The notes under the pieces are model-generated. The model had not been told where the DNA came from, made no database searches, and saw only the letters and a program-made list of their open reading frames with translations. 64,000 nt of DNA from Saccharolobus shibatae B12. GTDB taxonomy: Archaea; Thermoproteota; Thermoprotei_A; Sulfolobales; Sulfolobaceae. Numbering within the stretch: position 1 is the stretch's first letter; each line of letters starts with the position of its first letter. A program made the position numbers and the translations under genes. Shown piece after piece: positions 38,368 through 47,861 of the stretch. Where the stretch lies: the NCBI RefSeq assembly GCF_019175345.1, contig NZ_CP077717.1, positions 2,389,644 through 2,453,643 on the forward strand, in the 5' to 3' direction.

Positions 38368-39041
38368 AAGTGATATTAGTTTTAATGGAGTATATTAATC
38401 TTAAGCCTAGGTTTTACACTAGTGAGGTAATAGCCTCGGCTTTGGCTAGTTACCTCTCGGGTTTGTCTTCTTGGAGGACTTCTTTGCCTCATTCTACCTT
38501 ATTGTACTACTTGAGGAGGTTGAGCTGCATTAAGTACGTAGTGCCAATTAGTGGTTTTTATGCGGTAGACGAGACTAAAATTATGGTAATTAAGGGGCAG
38601 TATTATTACGTGTGGATTGTGAGGGATGTAAAGACTTGTGCGATACCCTTCTTCATGGTGACGAGCTTGAGGAGTGGAGTGCACGTACTAATAGTCTTGA
38701 CCAACGTGAAGAATGCGGAAAAGGAGGCTGAGAAAGTGCTCAAAACGAGGATAGACAAGGTAATCTACCTACACGATGGGGCAACAATCTATAACGCGTT
38801 CACTTGGCTAAACGTGGAGCACAAGAGGGTAACGTTCAACGAGAGGGACTACGCAGAACAAGGGTTTAGGAGCTTAAAACACAGGATATCCTCAATGGAT
38901 TTTCACTTCCCGTGGAACACTAATAGGTTCACGCTCACGAGGTGGTTATCAGTGTTCTTCCTAGCTTATAACGCGCTTTACGCTCCAGTATATTTGCCAG
39001 ATAGGGGAGTGATAATAAATGTAAATATTCCAAATGAATGA
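38322..39041 (+). CDS. IS6-family transposase
   Basis: A 239-residue DDE transposase: Asp in YAVDETKIMV, Asp in YLHDGATIYNA and Glu in AEQGFRSLKHRI, with an N-terminal helix-turn-helix (YTSEVIASALASYLSG). Length fits the IS6 family. The TTG start at 38322 lies inside a hairpin; the ATG at 38383 would shorten the protein by 20 residues and is an alternative. The frame is intact. Confidence 0.88.
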   Translation: MGDTTGTRWRVPVLTQVILVLMEYINLKPRFYTSEVIASALASYLSGLSSWRTSLPHSTLLYYLRRLSCIKYVVPISGFYAVDETKIMVIKGQYYYVWIVRDVKTCAIPFFMVTSLRSGVHVLIVLTNVKNAEKEAEKVLKTRIDKVIYLHDGATIYNAFTWLNVEHKRVTFNERDYAEQGFRSLKHRISSMDFHFPWNTNRFTLTRWLSVFFLAYNALYAPVYLPDRGVIINVNIPNE

Positions 39042-39171
39042 AATTGTTGTCCACACTCTAAAAGCTTACAAATAATCTCTCATGGGAACGCTATACATAT
39101 TATTTTTAAAAATGTATCGAGCCTACTATGATAGATAATATTTTTTATACAGTTTAAACACAATCTAACCG

Positions 39172-40173
39172 ATGAAAGCCGTAGTAGTTCCGGGTAAGCA
39201 AAAAGGATATAGGATAGAAGAAGTCCCAGATCAAATCCCAGGGAAAGATGAAGTTGTAATTAGGGTAAATAGAGCAGCATTATGTTATAGAGATCTATTG
39301 CAACTACAAGGTTTTTATCCAAGAATGAAATATCCAGTAATTTTAGGACATGAAGTAGTTGGTACAATAGAACAAGTTGGAGAGAACGTTAAAGGCTTTA
39401 AAGAAGGTGATAAGGTAATTTCGCTTCTTTATGCACCTGATGGAACTTGCCATTATTGTCAAATGGGCGAGGAAGCATATTGCCACTCCAGGTTAGGTTA
39501 TTCAGAGGAATTAGACGGCTTCTTTGCTGAAAAAGCAAAGATAAAAGTTGCAAGTCTCGTAAAAGTTGGCACTAACGTCCCAGATGAGGGAGCGGTTTTA
39601 GTACCTTGTGTAACTGGAATGGTTTATAGAAGTTTGAGAAGGGCAAAGTTGCAAAAGGGGGAAACAGTTCTAGTTACAGGGGCTAGTGGTGGTGTTGGTA
39701 TTCATGCCATACAAGTTGCTAAAGCACTTGGTGCAAAAGTGATAGGAGTAACTACATCAGAGGAAAAAGCGGCTTTCATAAGGAAATTCGCTGACCATGT
39801 AATAGTAGGTAGTAAATTCTCAGAAGAAGCAAAGAAGATAGGCGATGTAAATGTAGTTATTGACACAGTAGGTACACCAACAATAGATGAAAGTCTGAAA
39901 AGTTTGTGGATGGGGGGTAGGCTGATACAAATAGGTAACGTCGATCCAACTCAGATATATGAATTAAGATTAGGATACGTCATATTGAAAGATATAGAAG
40001 TAATAGGTCATGCGTCCGCTACCAAGAGGGATGCAGAAGAAACTCTCAAGTTAACTGGAGAAGGAAAGATAAATCCCGTAGTCGCTGCAACAGTAGGGCT
40101 AGATGAGATAGATAAGGGATATGAAATACTAAAGGATAAGCATAAGATTGGGAAGGTACTAGTAAAGCCTTAA
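39172..40173 (+). CDS. acryloyl-CoA reductase (NADPH), MDR superfamily
   Basis: A 333-residue zinc-type alcohol dehydrogenase superfamily protein. It closely resembles, from memory, the Sulfolobus acryloyl-CoA reductase of the 3-hydroxypropionate/4-hydroxybutyrate carbon fixation cycle, which reduces acryloyl-CoA to propionyl-CoA. Features: GroES-like half with ILGHEVVGTIEQVG, structural zinc cysteines in GTCHYCQMGEEAYC, and the Rossmann motif VTGASGGVGIHAIQVAKALGA. Start ATG about 25 bases after an AT-rich TATA-like stretch, with the IS6-type element ending 113 bases upstream. Specificity for acryloyl-CoA cannot be proven from motifs alone. Confidence 0.85.
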   Translation: MKAVVVPGKQKGYRIEEVPDQIPGKDEVVIRVNRAALCYRDLLQLQGFYPRMKYPVILGHEVVGTIEQVGENVKGFKEGDKVISLLYAPDGTCHYCQMGEEAYCHSRLGYSEELDGFFAEKAKIKVASLVKVGTNVPDEGAVLVPCVTGMVYRSLRRAKLQKGETVLVTGASGGVGIHAIQVAKALGAKVIGVTTSEEKAAFIRKFADHVIVGSKFSEEAKKIGDVNVVIDTVGTPTIDESLKSLWMGGRLIQIGNVDPTQIYELRLGYVILKDIEVIGHASATKRDAEETLKLTGEGKINPVVAATVGLDEIDKGYEILKDKHKIGKVLVKP

Positions 40174-40197
40174 ATTTTTAAACATTTTTAAGTTACT

Positions 40198-40812
40198 GTG
40201 AAGCTTAAAATTTCATGGATAGAGCTTAGTCAGGATTTATTACCACATTCAGATTTAGATTCCGCAGAAGATCTAAAATTGGTAAGTAACGAGATTCTTG
40301 AGGCCTTCGAAATAGGAGGGTACTCAGAGGAATTAGAATTGGATGATAAAATACTGGCAGTAACTTCTGTTTTCTCATCAAAGCTACTACAAGATATTCC
40401 AAAATCGATAAAAATTTATGAAATGGGAAGATGGGGCAGGCTATTATCTGGTGACGTAGTTACTGTTGTAGGAGAAACTATAACATATGCTCTTCTAAAT
40501 CAGTTATTTGGCATAAGCATTAATGATATATTACCATTTAGAAACGTAAAGTTCTTAGGAATAATATCAGATTTGGCTATTAATATAGAAAAATATAATA
40601 AGTTAAGAAAATTTTTAAATGCTAAAAATGGATTACTATTTGTAGAAGCTAAAGCAACAATGACCTTTAGGAGATCGCAAATTGTCAATACGATATCAAA
40701 AAGTTTAGTTACAATAGAAAATTTAAGGTATCCAGACAATTATGGTCTAATATCTTACGTTGTAAAATACAATAATCAATTATATGATATGATGATATTA
40801 ATAAAACCATAA
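40198..40812 (+). CDS. conserved protein, unknown function
   Basis: A 204-residue soluble alpha/beta protein beginning at GTG: KLKISWIELSQDLLPHSD, with YEMGRWGRLLSGDVVTVVGE near residue 80 and AKATMTFRRSQIVNTISKS near 150. No cysteines or transmembrane helices are seen and I recognise no family. It follows the acryloyl-CoA reductase by 24 bases and precedes the next gene by 1 base, so it is probably co-transcribed with both. Confidence 0.55.
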   Translation: MKLKISWIELSQDLLPHSDLDSAEDLKLVSNEILEAFEIGGYSEELELDDKILAVTSVFSSKLLQDIPKSIKIYEMGRWGRLLSGDVVTVVGETITYALLNQLFGISINDILPFRNVKFLGIISDLAINIEKYNKLRKFLNAKNGLLFVEAKATMTFRRSQIVNTISKSLVTIENLRYPDNYGLISYVVKYNNQLYDMMILIKP

Positions 40813-40813
40813 A

Positions 40814-41311
40814 GTGAGAAAAATGAACTGCATTGAGAGTCTTCATAAAGCTTATATCTTAACGTGGATTGGAGATTATAAAACGGCAAGTGAGTTAGCA
40901 AGGGAATGTATCCAACTTCTTTCAGATTCTGTGGAGATAAGAAGAAAAGTAAAGGAGGTATTAAAGAAAGCGGATAGAGAGTATAAGGTATCGAAAAAAT
41001 TAAGGGAAGAAGGTGTAACTACTACTGATCTAATTCAAGTTGCCCTTTACTATTTAGCAAAGAGATTATCAGTTAAAAAAGATAAAGATATAGAAATAAT
41101 TGAAAAAGGGAATATTAAACTATCTGTAATTGAGAATTCGTTAGTTAAAGAGGTTAGAGGATATTGTGAAGGATGTAAAGGATATAAATATTCTCTGTTA
41201 AATAAGGCAAAAGGATATTTAATTCTTTATGATGAAATAATATATGCTGAATTCTTTGAGGGAAATAAGGACGATGTCATTGACGAGATACTAAAAAACA
41301 CTAAACTTTAA
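40814..41311 (+). CDS. conserved protein with CEGC motif, unknown function
   Basis: A 165-residue protein with a helical N-terminal half (TPR-like pair: HKAYILTWIGDYKTASELARECI and SVEIRRKVKEVLKKADREYK) and a C-terminal beta-rich half containing GYCEGCKGYKYS, a Cys pair that could bind a metal. GTG start one base after the previous gene; an ATG four codons later is an alternative. The operon position after acryloyl-CoA reductase gives no clear functional hint. Confidence 0.55.
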   Translation: MRKMNCIESLHKAYILTWIGDYKTASELARECIQLLSDSVEIRRKVKEVLKKADREYKVSKKLREEGVTTTDLIQVALYYLAKRLSVKKDKDIEIIEKGNIKLSVIENSLVKEVRGYCEGCKGYKYSLLNKAKGYLILYDEIIYAEFFEGNKDDVIDEILKNTKL

Positions 41312-41343
41312 ATTACATCCTTTACTTATTTTATAGCGACTAC

Positions 41344-41436
41344 GCCGCGGTGGTTTAGCCCGGTCAAGCGCAGGCACCGAAAGAATGCGGGCCTCTCGAG
41401 CCCGTGACCCGGGTTCAAATCCCGGCCGCGGCACCA
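41344..41436 (+). tRNA. tRNA-Glu(CTC) with a non-canonical intron
   Basis: Acceptor GCCGCGG/CCGCGGC, D-arm GTTTAGCCCGGTCAAGC, anticodon stem CGGGC/GCCCG with loop CTCTCGA (anticodon CTC) and T-arm. Between the D-arm and anticodon stem lie 17 extra bases (about 41371-41387) that must be an intron near position 26. The 3' CCA is encoded (41434-41436). Confidence 0.9.
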
Positions 41437-41610
41437 TTTCTATTAGTTAGTCTATTCTTCAAAAATTTTTAATATTATAGATTTATAGAAAAGAGTAAAT
41501 GATAACTATTTATTACTGTTATTATTATCATCATAATCTTACATTATAACAATGTTTAACTGTTTGATAATATTTGTTAATTAATTCCTTGGAAAAAGAT
41601 ATACAGTTAG

Positions 41611-41686
<76 letters not shown>

Positions 41687-41727
41687 CTGATTATTTGATT
41701 ATTACGATTTCACTTTAAAAGTTTTCT

Positions 41728-43647
41728 TTAGGCTACTCTTAGGCTATCTAATATTGCTGGAGTGTATATAAAAGGCTTATATCCCAATCTATCATCTCTT
41801 ATATAGTTCGCGAATGCTTTTATTGCTGACGCTTCTCCGTGATTTAATATTATATTTTTAGGTTTTGGTTCAATGTTTCTGAGGAAGTTAAACAATTGCC
41901 TTCTATCAGAGTGTCCAGAAAATCCTTCAACTGCCTCTACTTCCATATTAATTTGTATTGACTCCACTCTTCCATCCCTATCTAGAATTTGTACTTCTTT
42001 TGCGCCATCTCTCACTTTTCTGCCTAATGTGCCCTCTGCTTGATAGCTTACAAATATTATTGCATTTTTAGGATCTGGCGCCATGGTCTTGAAGAACTCC
42101 ACAGCTGGGCCTCCGTTTAACATTCCGGAGGTTGCTAAAATTATAGAAGGTTCACCTTTTGCTATATCCTCTTTATATCCTTCAATTCTCTTAAAGTGTT
42201 CTGAGGTAAACGGGTTTTCATCCTTGTATAGAATTTCCTCTCTTACTTCCCTTCCTAGCCATTCCGGATATGCATTATGTATAGCTGTAACTTCATCAAC
42301 TAATCCCGTTACATAAACTGGAACTTCCGGAATAAGCTTCTTTTTCATGAAATCGTTTATTATAAGCATAATTTCTTGTCCTCTTCCCACAGCTAGTACT
42401 GGAATTAATACTTTTCCTCCTCTATTAAGCGTTTTATTTATAATCTCTAACAACTCTAATTCCGATTCTTCTCTATTTGGCTGATCTTGTGCTCCATAGG
42501 TAGTTTCCATGATTAGCGTATCAACCCTCGGGAATTCCGTATTTGCCTTATCAAGCAATTTGGTTTTCGCATATTTGAAATCGCCAGTATAGACTATGTT
42601 ATGTTTTCCATCTCCAATGTGCAAATGAGCCATTGCAGATCCTAATATGTGACCAGCGTTATAGAATGTTAACCTTATGTCTGGGGCAATATCAGTAACC
42701 TCTCCATAATCTAACGTTATTGTATGTAATAGCTCTTTTCTTACTTCTTTAGCGGAGTAAGGTATAGGTTTACCTTCCTTCTCTGCAACGTCAAGTGAGT
42801 CTAATTGCATTAATGCCATTATATCCCTTGTTGGTACAGTAGTGTATACTGGCCCCTCATATCCATACTTAAAGAGAAATGGCACCATTCCGCAATGATC
42901 TAAATGTGCATGTGTGATAACTACAGCATCTAACTCCTCTATTTTTAATTGGTCAATGTCAAGCCTAGGAAACAATTTCTCTCCAAACATATTCGCGCTA
43001 GGGTTAAGTCCTACATCTAGCAATACTTTACTTTCTGGAGTTTCTACTAATACTGCAGATCGCCCAACTTCTAGAAAGCCTCCTAATGCCGTAATTCTCA
43101 CGTACTTATCTTGAAATACTGTCTCCCTATGTATCCTTTCTCCAAAAACCTTTAGTATTTTAGCTCTATATTCAGTCTCATTGTAAATATGCTCTAGAAT
43201 ACTGTCATATGTCCTAGACCTTATTGGCGGTTCTCTAACTATTTCAGCCTTCCAAAATGTCTCCGCAAATATCCTTTGTTGTAATGAGCCACCTTTTCCT
43301 ATTACTAACCCTGGTTTCTTCGCTTTTATTAATACCTCACCTAAGTCATCGTCAAATTTTATATCCACAATTTCAGCTTCCGTAGGTACAATGTTCTTTA
43401 TTATTTCAACAGCTTCCTTCTTATCCTTCCTTACTGAAGGATCTGCCTTTATTACTATTCTCTTTTTAATATCCTTGGCAATCTTCTTTATTACTTCCCC
43501 CTTTTCTGTTACCATTGTCGGTTTCTTTACATATACCGCTATTGTAGGTCCTTCATATTCAATTCTGGTTATTCCCAAATCCTTTAGTTCAGAGTATATT
43601 AACGATATTGTGTTAATCCTATTTAAAGATGCCAATCTATTCACCAA
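41728..43647 (-). CDS. fttA: transcription termination factor FttA (aCPSF1)
   Basis: A 639-residue beta-CASP ribonuclease that cleaves nascent RNA and terminates archaeal transcription. Order: two N-terminal KH-like domains (about 1-180; [11 protein letters not shown] with G-x-G-G at 117-120), then the metallo-beta-lactamase core with THAHLDHCG (H246, H248, D250, H251), the beta-CASP domain and final motifs SGHSDRRQL and NHGEASAI. All zinc ligands are present. It is a single gene between tRNA-Val and the divergent egsA. Confidence 0.95.
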   Translation of the reverse strand: MVNRLASLNRINTISLIYSELKDLGITRIEYEGPTIAVYVKKPTMVTEKGEVIKKIAKDIKKRIVIKADPSVRKDKKEAVEIIKNIVPTEAEIVDIKFDDDLGEVLIKAKKPGLVIGKGGSLQQRIFAETFWKAEIVREPPIRSRTYDSILEHIYNETEYRAKILKVFGERIHRETVFQDKYVRITALGGFLEVGRSAVLVETPESKVLLDVGLNPSANMFGEKLFPRLDIDQLKIEELDAVVITHAHLDHCGMVPFLFKYGYEGPVYTTVPTRDIMALMQLDSLDVAEKEGKPIPYSAKEVRKELLHTITLDYGEVTDIAPDIRLTFYNAGHILGSAMAHLHIGDGKHNIVYTGDFKYAKTKLLDKANTEFPRVDTLIMETTYGAQDQPNREESELELLEIINKTLNRGGKVLIPVLAVGRGQEIMLIINDFMKKKLIPEVPVYVTGLVDEVTAIHNAYPEWLGREVREEILYKDENPFTSEHFKRIEGYKEDIAKGEPSIILATSGMLNGGPAVEFFKTMAPDPKNAIIFVSYQAEGTLGRKVRDGAKEVQILDRDGRVESIQINMEVEAVEGFSGHSDRRQLFNFLRNIEPKPKNIILNHGEASAIKAFANYIRDDRLGYKPFIYTPAILDSLRVA

Positions 43648-43716
43648 CTTTAAGAAATAGCTACAACTGAACTTATCTATGCTAATTTTTAATATTTAAA
43701 TCTTCTCCTTTTATAT

Positions 43717-44772
43717 GTGAATGTAAAAGAACACGTAATCAGTTTACCTAGAAGGGTTTTCGTAGGACATGACATAATATATGACATTTCTATTTACTTC
43801 TCGCAACTAGGCATAACTCCTCCATTTCTAATAGTCACAGGAACAAAATATACTAAGAAAATAGCGGATAAAGTTATAGAAAATCTTCCAAAAGATGCTA
43901 AATATGAGCTAATCGAAATAGATACTGCTACTTTAGACGATGTATATAAGGTAGAGGAGGTTGTTAAGAAGGTTAATCCTAATGTATTGCTAGGAATAGG
44001 TGGAGGGAAAGTTATAGACGTTACGAAATACGCAGCGTTTAGGAATAACCTAGAATTCGTCAGTATACCTACCTCTCCATCACACGACGGAATCACATCG
44101 CCATTCGCTTCAATAAAAGGTTTACAAAAGCCAGTTTCGGTAAAGGCAAAAGAACCATTAGCAATTATTGCAGACATAGAAATTCTAAGCTTGTCCCCAA
44201 GAAGATTAATAAACGCAGGAATAGGGGATACGATAGGGAAAATAATAGCAGTGAGAGATTGGAGGTTAGCGGCTAAGTTAAGAGGAGAATATTATGGCGA
44301 TTACACGGCATCTTTAGCGTTAATGTCAGCAAAACACGCATTTCAATGCACTAAGATAATAAATAAGGACATAAAGTACGGTGTAAGAATGCTAATAGAA
44401 GCACTAATAAGTAGCGGAGTAGCAATGGGAATGGCTGGAAGCACCAGACCAGCAAGTGGCTCTGAACATCTCTTTGCCCATGCGGTTGAGTTATTACACC
44501 CGGAGGGGGTATTGCATGGTGAACTTGTTGGTTTAGGAACAATTATTATGGCCTACCTGCATGGCATAAATTGGAAAATAATAAGAGACAGACTTAAAAA
44601 AATAGGATTCCCAGTAAAAGCCAAAGACTTAGGTCTTTCTGATGAAGAAGTAATAAAAGCCTTAACCATAGCTCATACTATAAGACCAGAGAGGTACACA
44701 ATCTTAGGGGATAGGGGTTTAACTTGGAGTTCTGCAGAAAAAATAGCAAGAGTAACAAAAATTATAGATTAA
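43717..44772 (+). CDS. egsA: sn-glycerol-1-phosphate dehydrogenase
   Basis: Makes glycerol-1-phosphate, the backbone of archaeal ether lipids, from dihydroxyacetone phosphate. The 351-residue protein has the nucleotide motif [15 protein letters not shown] (residues about 92-106), the [17 protein letters not shown] loop and the zinc-binding Asp and His residues in [22 protein letters not shown] and [14 protein letters not shown] start at 43717, divergent from fttA over 69 bases. Its 3' end overlaps the convergent FKBP gene by 4 bases. Confidence 0.97.
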   Translation: MNVKEHVISLPRRVFVGHDIIYDISIYFSQLGITPPFLIVTGTKYTKKIADKVIENLPKDAKYELIEIDTATLDDVYKVEEVVKKVNPNVLLGIGGGKVIDVTKYAAFRNNLEFVSIPTSPSHDGITSPFASIKGLQKPVSVKAKEPLAIIADIEILSLSPRRLINAGIGDTIGKIIAVRDWRLAAKLRGEYYGDYTASLALMSAKHAFQCTKIINKDIKYGVRMLIEALISSGVAMGMAGSTRPASGSEHLFAHAVELLHPEGVLHGELVGLGTIIMAYLHGINWKIIRDRLKKIGFPVKAKDLGLSDEEVIKALTIAHTIRPERYTILGDRGLTWSSAEKIARVTKIID

Positions 44773-45476
44773 GATGAAGAGAAAGTACTTTTAGTATATT
44801 GTTGTAAAATCTCCACAGTATAATCTGCCAAAACATAGTTTACTATTTCATAAGCTAAAGAGTAAACATTAATCTGTAAATCCTCCACCAGATAAAGATC
44901 CTTTGGTATAGTAATTCTAACACTCTTCTTCCCATCATCAAGCTCGACGTTAAAACCACTGGCGTACTTTGAGGAAAATCTCCTCTCGATCAAAGCCATA
45001 ACCTTATCCTTAGCGTTATCGAGAACCTTGACGACCTTAACATTATACACCAAAGTCCTTCCAGCAAGTGGATGATTTAGATCTAAAACAACCCTACCTC
45101 CACTTACACTCCTTATTACTGCAAGACTACCATCACTTAATCTTAATACATTGTTTGGAACTGGCGTTATACCTTGTCTTCTCAATTCTCCTAGAGGTAC
45201 AATCTTAATTTTACTATTATCCCTCTCACCATATGCCTTCTCAGGTGGGATTTCTATTGTTTTCTCCTCGTTCAAATTAAAATTATATAAAGCCTCTTCC
45301 AATCCCTTAATTAGCCTATTTTCACCTAAAATCACAAGTCTAGGACCATAAGTTCTAGTCTCATCATAAATATTAGCCTTCTTTGCCTCCTCTTCATTAG
45401 TTGTATCAACAATTTCTCCAGTATCCTTGATTCTTGCAGTGTATTCGATATAAATAAAGTCGTTATTCTTAAACAT
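44769..45476 (-). CDS. FKBP-type peptidyl-prolyl isomerase, long archaeal type
   Basis: A 235-residue SlyD-like protein: FKBP strand [30 protein letters not shown]-type loop ([10 protein letters not shown]), [12 protein letters not shown] and, after the insert-in-flap chaperone domain, [20 protein letters not shown]. The last 80 residues form an extra C-terminal domain found in the long archaeal group. It catalyses proline isomerisation and probably acts as a chaperone. Convergent with egsA; its upstream gap of nearly 290 bases leads to tRNA-Tyr. Confidence 0.92.
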   Translation of the reverse strand: MFKNNDFIYIEYTARIKDTGEIVDTTNEEEAKKANIYDETRTYGPRLVILGENRLIKGLEEALYNFNLNEEKTIEIPPEKAYGERDNSKIKIVPLGELRRQGITPVPNNVLRLSDGSLAVIRSVSGGRVVLDLNHPLAGRTLVYNVKVVKVLDNAKDKVMALIERRFSSKYASGFNVELDDGKKSVRITIPKDLYLVEDLQINVYSLAYEIVNYVLADYTVEILQQYTKSTFSSS

Positions 45477-45764
45477 TATCCAGCCCTAAAAATACATTCT
45501 GGGTTAGTTTTTAAAACTACTGAAAAACAACAAGCAAGTAGCCTTCTCAATGCGTCAAGACAAGATAAACCAAATTAATAAGCTTTTAGATGAGTCGATA
45601 AAGAGAACAACCTAAGGTGTGAAGGAACTCTTTTAGAAACTATATACACAAAAAAAGTAGCTAATCATTCGTCACAGTGCTAGTTGATAAAAAACATATA
45701 ACGTTTCCGACTAACAAGACCGCAATAAAACTTATAATTGATAACTTAAATAAGTCTAATTAGA
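45477..45764. other. 288-bp gap without a firm gene
   Basis: Contains the FKBP promoter and AT-rich sequence before tRNA-Tyr. A 21-codon frame (MRQDKINQINKLLDESIKRTT) begins near 45549 but is too short to call. Nothing else recognised. Confidence 0.4.
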
Positions 45765-45853
45765 CCCGCCGTAGCTCAGCCCGGTTTAGAGCGCCCGGCT
45801 GTAGATAGGGGACAGTAACCGGGTGGTCCGGGGTTCAAGTCCCCGCGGCGGGA
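45765..45853 (+). tRNA. tRNA-Tyr(GTA) with 13-nt intron
   Basis: Acceptor CCCGCCG/CGGCGGG, anticodon stem CCCGG/CCGGG, loop CTGTAG-A interrupted after position 37 by a 13-base intron at 45805-45817. Anticodon GTA. T-arm CCGGGGTTCAAGTCCCCG. Confidence 0.94.
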
Positions 45854-45901
45854 CTTCTTTACCCAATAATTTTTAAATCCAGCTCAAGATGATTTTGATA
45901 G

Positions 45902-46141
45902 GTGAATTTTTTGGCAGAAACAGCGCATAAGGTGTTGGCAGAGTCATTAAATAATCTAGTATTAGTTAAACTAAAGGGAAATAAGGAAGTAAGAGGCACA
46001 CTGAGGAGCTATGATCAGCATATGAATTTAGTCCTATCAGACTCAGAAGAGATACAAAGTGATGGTAGTGGTAAAAAGTTAGGAACCATAGTAATAAGAG
46101 GAGATAACGTAATTCTAATTTCTCCTCTACAAACTTCTTAG
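45902..46141 (+). CDS. archaeal Sm-like (LSm) RNA-binding protein
   Basis: A 79-residue Sm fold protein: Sm1 motif [30 protein letters not shown] and Sm2 motif [13 protein letters not shown]. Such proteins form heptameric rings that bind U-rich RNA. GTG start at 45902. It is followed after 14 bases by the ribosomal protein L37e gene, a conserved archaeal pairing, and then by speE, giving a three-gene unit. Confidence 0.94.
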   Translation: MNFLAETAHKVLAESLNNLVLVKLKGNKEVRGTLRSYDQHMNLVLSDSEEIQSDGSGKKLGTIVIRGDNVILISPLQTS

Positions 46142-46155
46142 TTAGGTGAGCTTAA

Positions 46156-46341
46156 GTGAAAGGCACACCGTCATTTGGAAAGATGAACAAATCTCATACT
46201 CATATAAGGTGTAGGAGATGTGGTAGGAACGCTTATAACGTAAGTAAACACTACTGTGCAGCTTGTGGATTTGGAAAGACGAAGAAGATAAGGAGATACA
46301 GTTGGCAAAATAAAAAGGTCAATGGGGTCAGAATAAGATAA
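46156..46341 (+). CDS. rpl37e: ribosomal protein L37e
   Basis: A 61-residue large-subunit protein with a zinc ribbon made by CRRCGR and CAACGFG, basic throughout ([15 protein letters not shown]). Lsm and L37e gene pairing is typical of archaea. GTG start at 46156. The stop shares one base with the speE start. Confidence 0.96.
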   Translation: MKGTPSFGKMNKSHTHIRCRRCGRNAYNVSKHYCAACGFGKTKKIRRYSWQNKKVNGVRIR

Positions 46342-47246
46342 TGTTTGGTTGGCATTGGCTTCTAGAATGGCAAACGCCATACGAGTTTCACGGTCACCTA
46401 ATAGAAAAAGTATTCGCTGAAGAGAAGACCCCGTATCAACACGTTACATTAGTAGAATTTACCAGGTTTGGAAAAGGACTTATAATAGATGGAAAAGTAC
46501 AATCAACTCTTTACGATGAGCACATTTATCATGAATTGTTAGTTCACCCCTTATTGCTATCATTGCCAAAACCTCCTAAGAATGTACTAATTTTAGGTGG
46601 CGGAGAGGGCGCAACTCTTAGGGAGGTTCTTAAGTATAAGTCTGTAGAAAAAGCAGTAATGGTTGATATAGACGAGAAGGTTATAGAATTTGCTAAGAAA
46701 TATTTATATGAATGGCATCAAGGAGCTTTTGAGGATAAGAGGACTAACCTAGTAATTACTAATGGTCTAAGGTTTATAAATGAAACAAAGGATAAATACG
46801 ATGCTATAATTCTAGACCTAACAGATCCGATCAAGGATTCCACGTCATATATGCTTTACACTAAGGAGTTCTATGAGAAATTGAGAGGAATATTAAATCA
46901 AGGAGGTGGTATAGTAACACAAGCTACATCTCCATCATTTTCTCTAGAAGTATATGTGACGATTTACAATACTATAAAGGAGGTGTTTAAGGAGGCCTCA
47001 GCTTCATACACATATATGGCATCCTTTGATGGATTATGGGGATTCGTTTATGGGGGAGTAAGGCCAGACTTACTTTCGGAGGATGAAGTAAATTCCAGAA
47101 TAAGGGAACGTATTAGTGGACAGCTAAGGTTCTATGATGGCTATTCTCATAAGATTTCGTTTAGTTTGCCTAAGAATGTAAAAAGTGAATTCCAGAAGAT
47201 AACCAAAGTATCCACGGAGAAAGATCCGATTTACGTTCCTGCGTAA
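46341..47246 (+). CDS. speE: polyamine aminopropyltransferase (spermidine synthase family)
   Basis: Transfers aminopropyl groups from decarboxylated S-adenosylmethionine to polyamines. 301 residues: N-terminal beta domain ([14 protein letters not shown]), then the Rossmann-like core with [29 protein letters not shown] and ILDLTDPI, containing the catalytic Asp. Sulfolobus enzymes of this family have broad amine specificity, so exact substrates are uncertain. It ends 32 bases before tRNA-Ser. Confidence 0.94.
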   Translation: MFGWHWLLEWQTPYEFHGHLIEKVFAEEKTPYQHVTLVEFTRFGKGLIIDGKVQSTLYDEHIYHELLVHPLLLSLPKPPKNVLILGGGEGATLREVLKYKSVEKAVMVDIDEKVIEFAKKYLYEWHQGAFEDKRTNLVITNGLRFINETKDKYDAIILDLTDPIKDSTSYMLYTKEFYEKLRGILNQGGGIVTQATSPSFSLEVYVTIYNTIKEVFKEASASYTYMASFDGLWGFVYGGVRPDLLSEDEVNSRIRERISGQLRFYDGYSHKISFSLPKNVKSEFQKITKVSTEKDPIYVPA

Positions 47247-47278
47247 TTTTTTAAATTTTTATCGATATATATTTAATT

Positions 47279-47386
47279 GCCGGGGTGCCCGAGCGGTCAA
47301 GGGGGTAGGCTCGAGACCTTTCCAGCGTTACTGCGAGGGACCTACTGCCTCTCTGAGGCACACGGGTTCGAATCCCGTCCCCGGCG
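47279..47386 (+). tRNA. tRNA-Ser(CGA) with 24-nt intron
   Basis: Class II tRNA: acceptor GCCGGGG/CCCCGGC, anticodon stem GTAGG/CCTAC with loop CTCGAG-A interrupted by 24 bases (47316-47339) after position 37. Anticodon CGA. Variable arm TGCCTCTCTGAGGCA. Confidence 0.93.
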
Positions 47387-47739
47387 TATATTGATTCCTA
47401 TAGAATTTTAAAAATAATAAGGTCTAACTAACATAACATTTTAGGCGATCGTTCCTCATTTACCTCATTGTGAAATCCTATCATTTAAAGTAGATCTTTC
47501 TTATTGTATTTAGCACTGAGTTTAGTCTGGCTACGCCTACTCTATACTTTATACATTAGTATTCCATAGTATACAAAATAATAGTTAGCAACATCTAATA
47601 AATGATTTTTAACCTCTTCAAGACTCCAATTGGATTTGAAACTCGTAAACCTTGATTTGTAATCTTTTCCTAATTTAGCCTTATGTTTAATCTTTTTATT
47701 TCTGGGCAGTGTATTAGTAAATTCAAAGTAAAAATTTCA
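47387..47739. other. 353-bp gap with a decayed reading frame
   Basis: Between tRNA-Ser and tRNA-Met. Its only content I can describe is the open minus-strand segment at 47542-47736 listed separately; the rest is AT-rich. Confidence 0.5.
47542..47736 (-). pseudogene. gene remnant, possible transposase or phage-type C-terminus
   Basis: 64 open codons on the minus strand without a usable start, including RNKKIKHKAKLGKDYKSRF and WSLEEVKNHLLDVANYYF, then stop. The basic stretch and terminal aromatic helix look like a transposase tail cut off at its 5' end. It abuts tRNA-Met. I cannot assign a family. Confidence 0.3.
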
Positions 47740-47813
47740 TGGGCCCGAGGGGATTTGAACCCCTGACCACTCGGTTATGAGCCGAGCGCTCTACCGAGCT
47801 AAGCTACGGGCCC
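47740..47813 (-). tRNA. tRNA with CAT anticodon (probably elongator Met)
   Basis: Minus strand: acceptor GGGCCCG/CGGGCCC, anticodon stem CTCGG/CCGAG, loop CTCATAA. The first pair is G-C, so it is not the A1-U72 initiator. An Ile type with modified C34 cannot be excluded. Confidence 0.9.
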
Positions 47814-47861
47814 ACATATACAATAACTGAAAAACTGTTTTTAAGACTTGTGTTTAAACCT

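Larger units (their letters stand above)
38214..39058 (+). mobile_element. IS6-type insertion sequence, about 845 bp
   Basis: Perfect 18-bp terminal inverted repeats (GAGTGTGGACAACAATTT at 38214-38231 and its complement at 39041-39058) enclose a single transposase gene. Flanking 8-bp sequences match at seven positions, consistent with an 8-bp duplication. The transposase stop codon overlaps the right inverted repeat. Sits between the amidase and acryloyl-CoA reductase genes. Confidence 0.88.
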
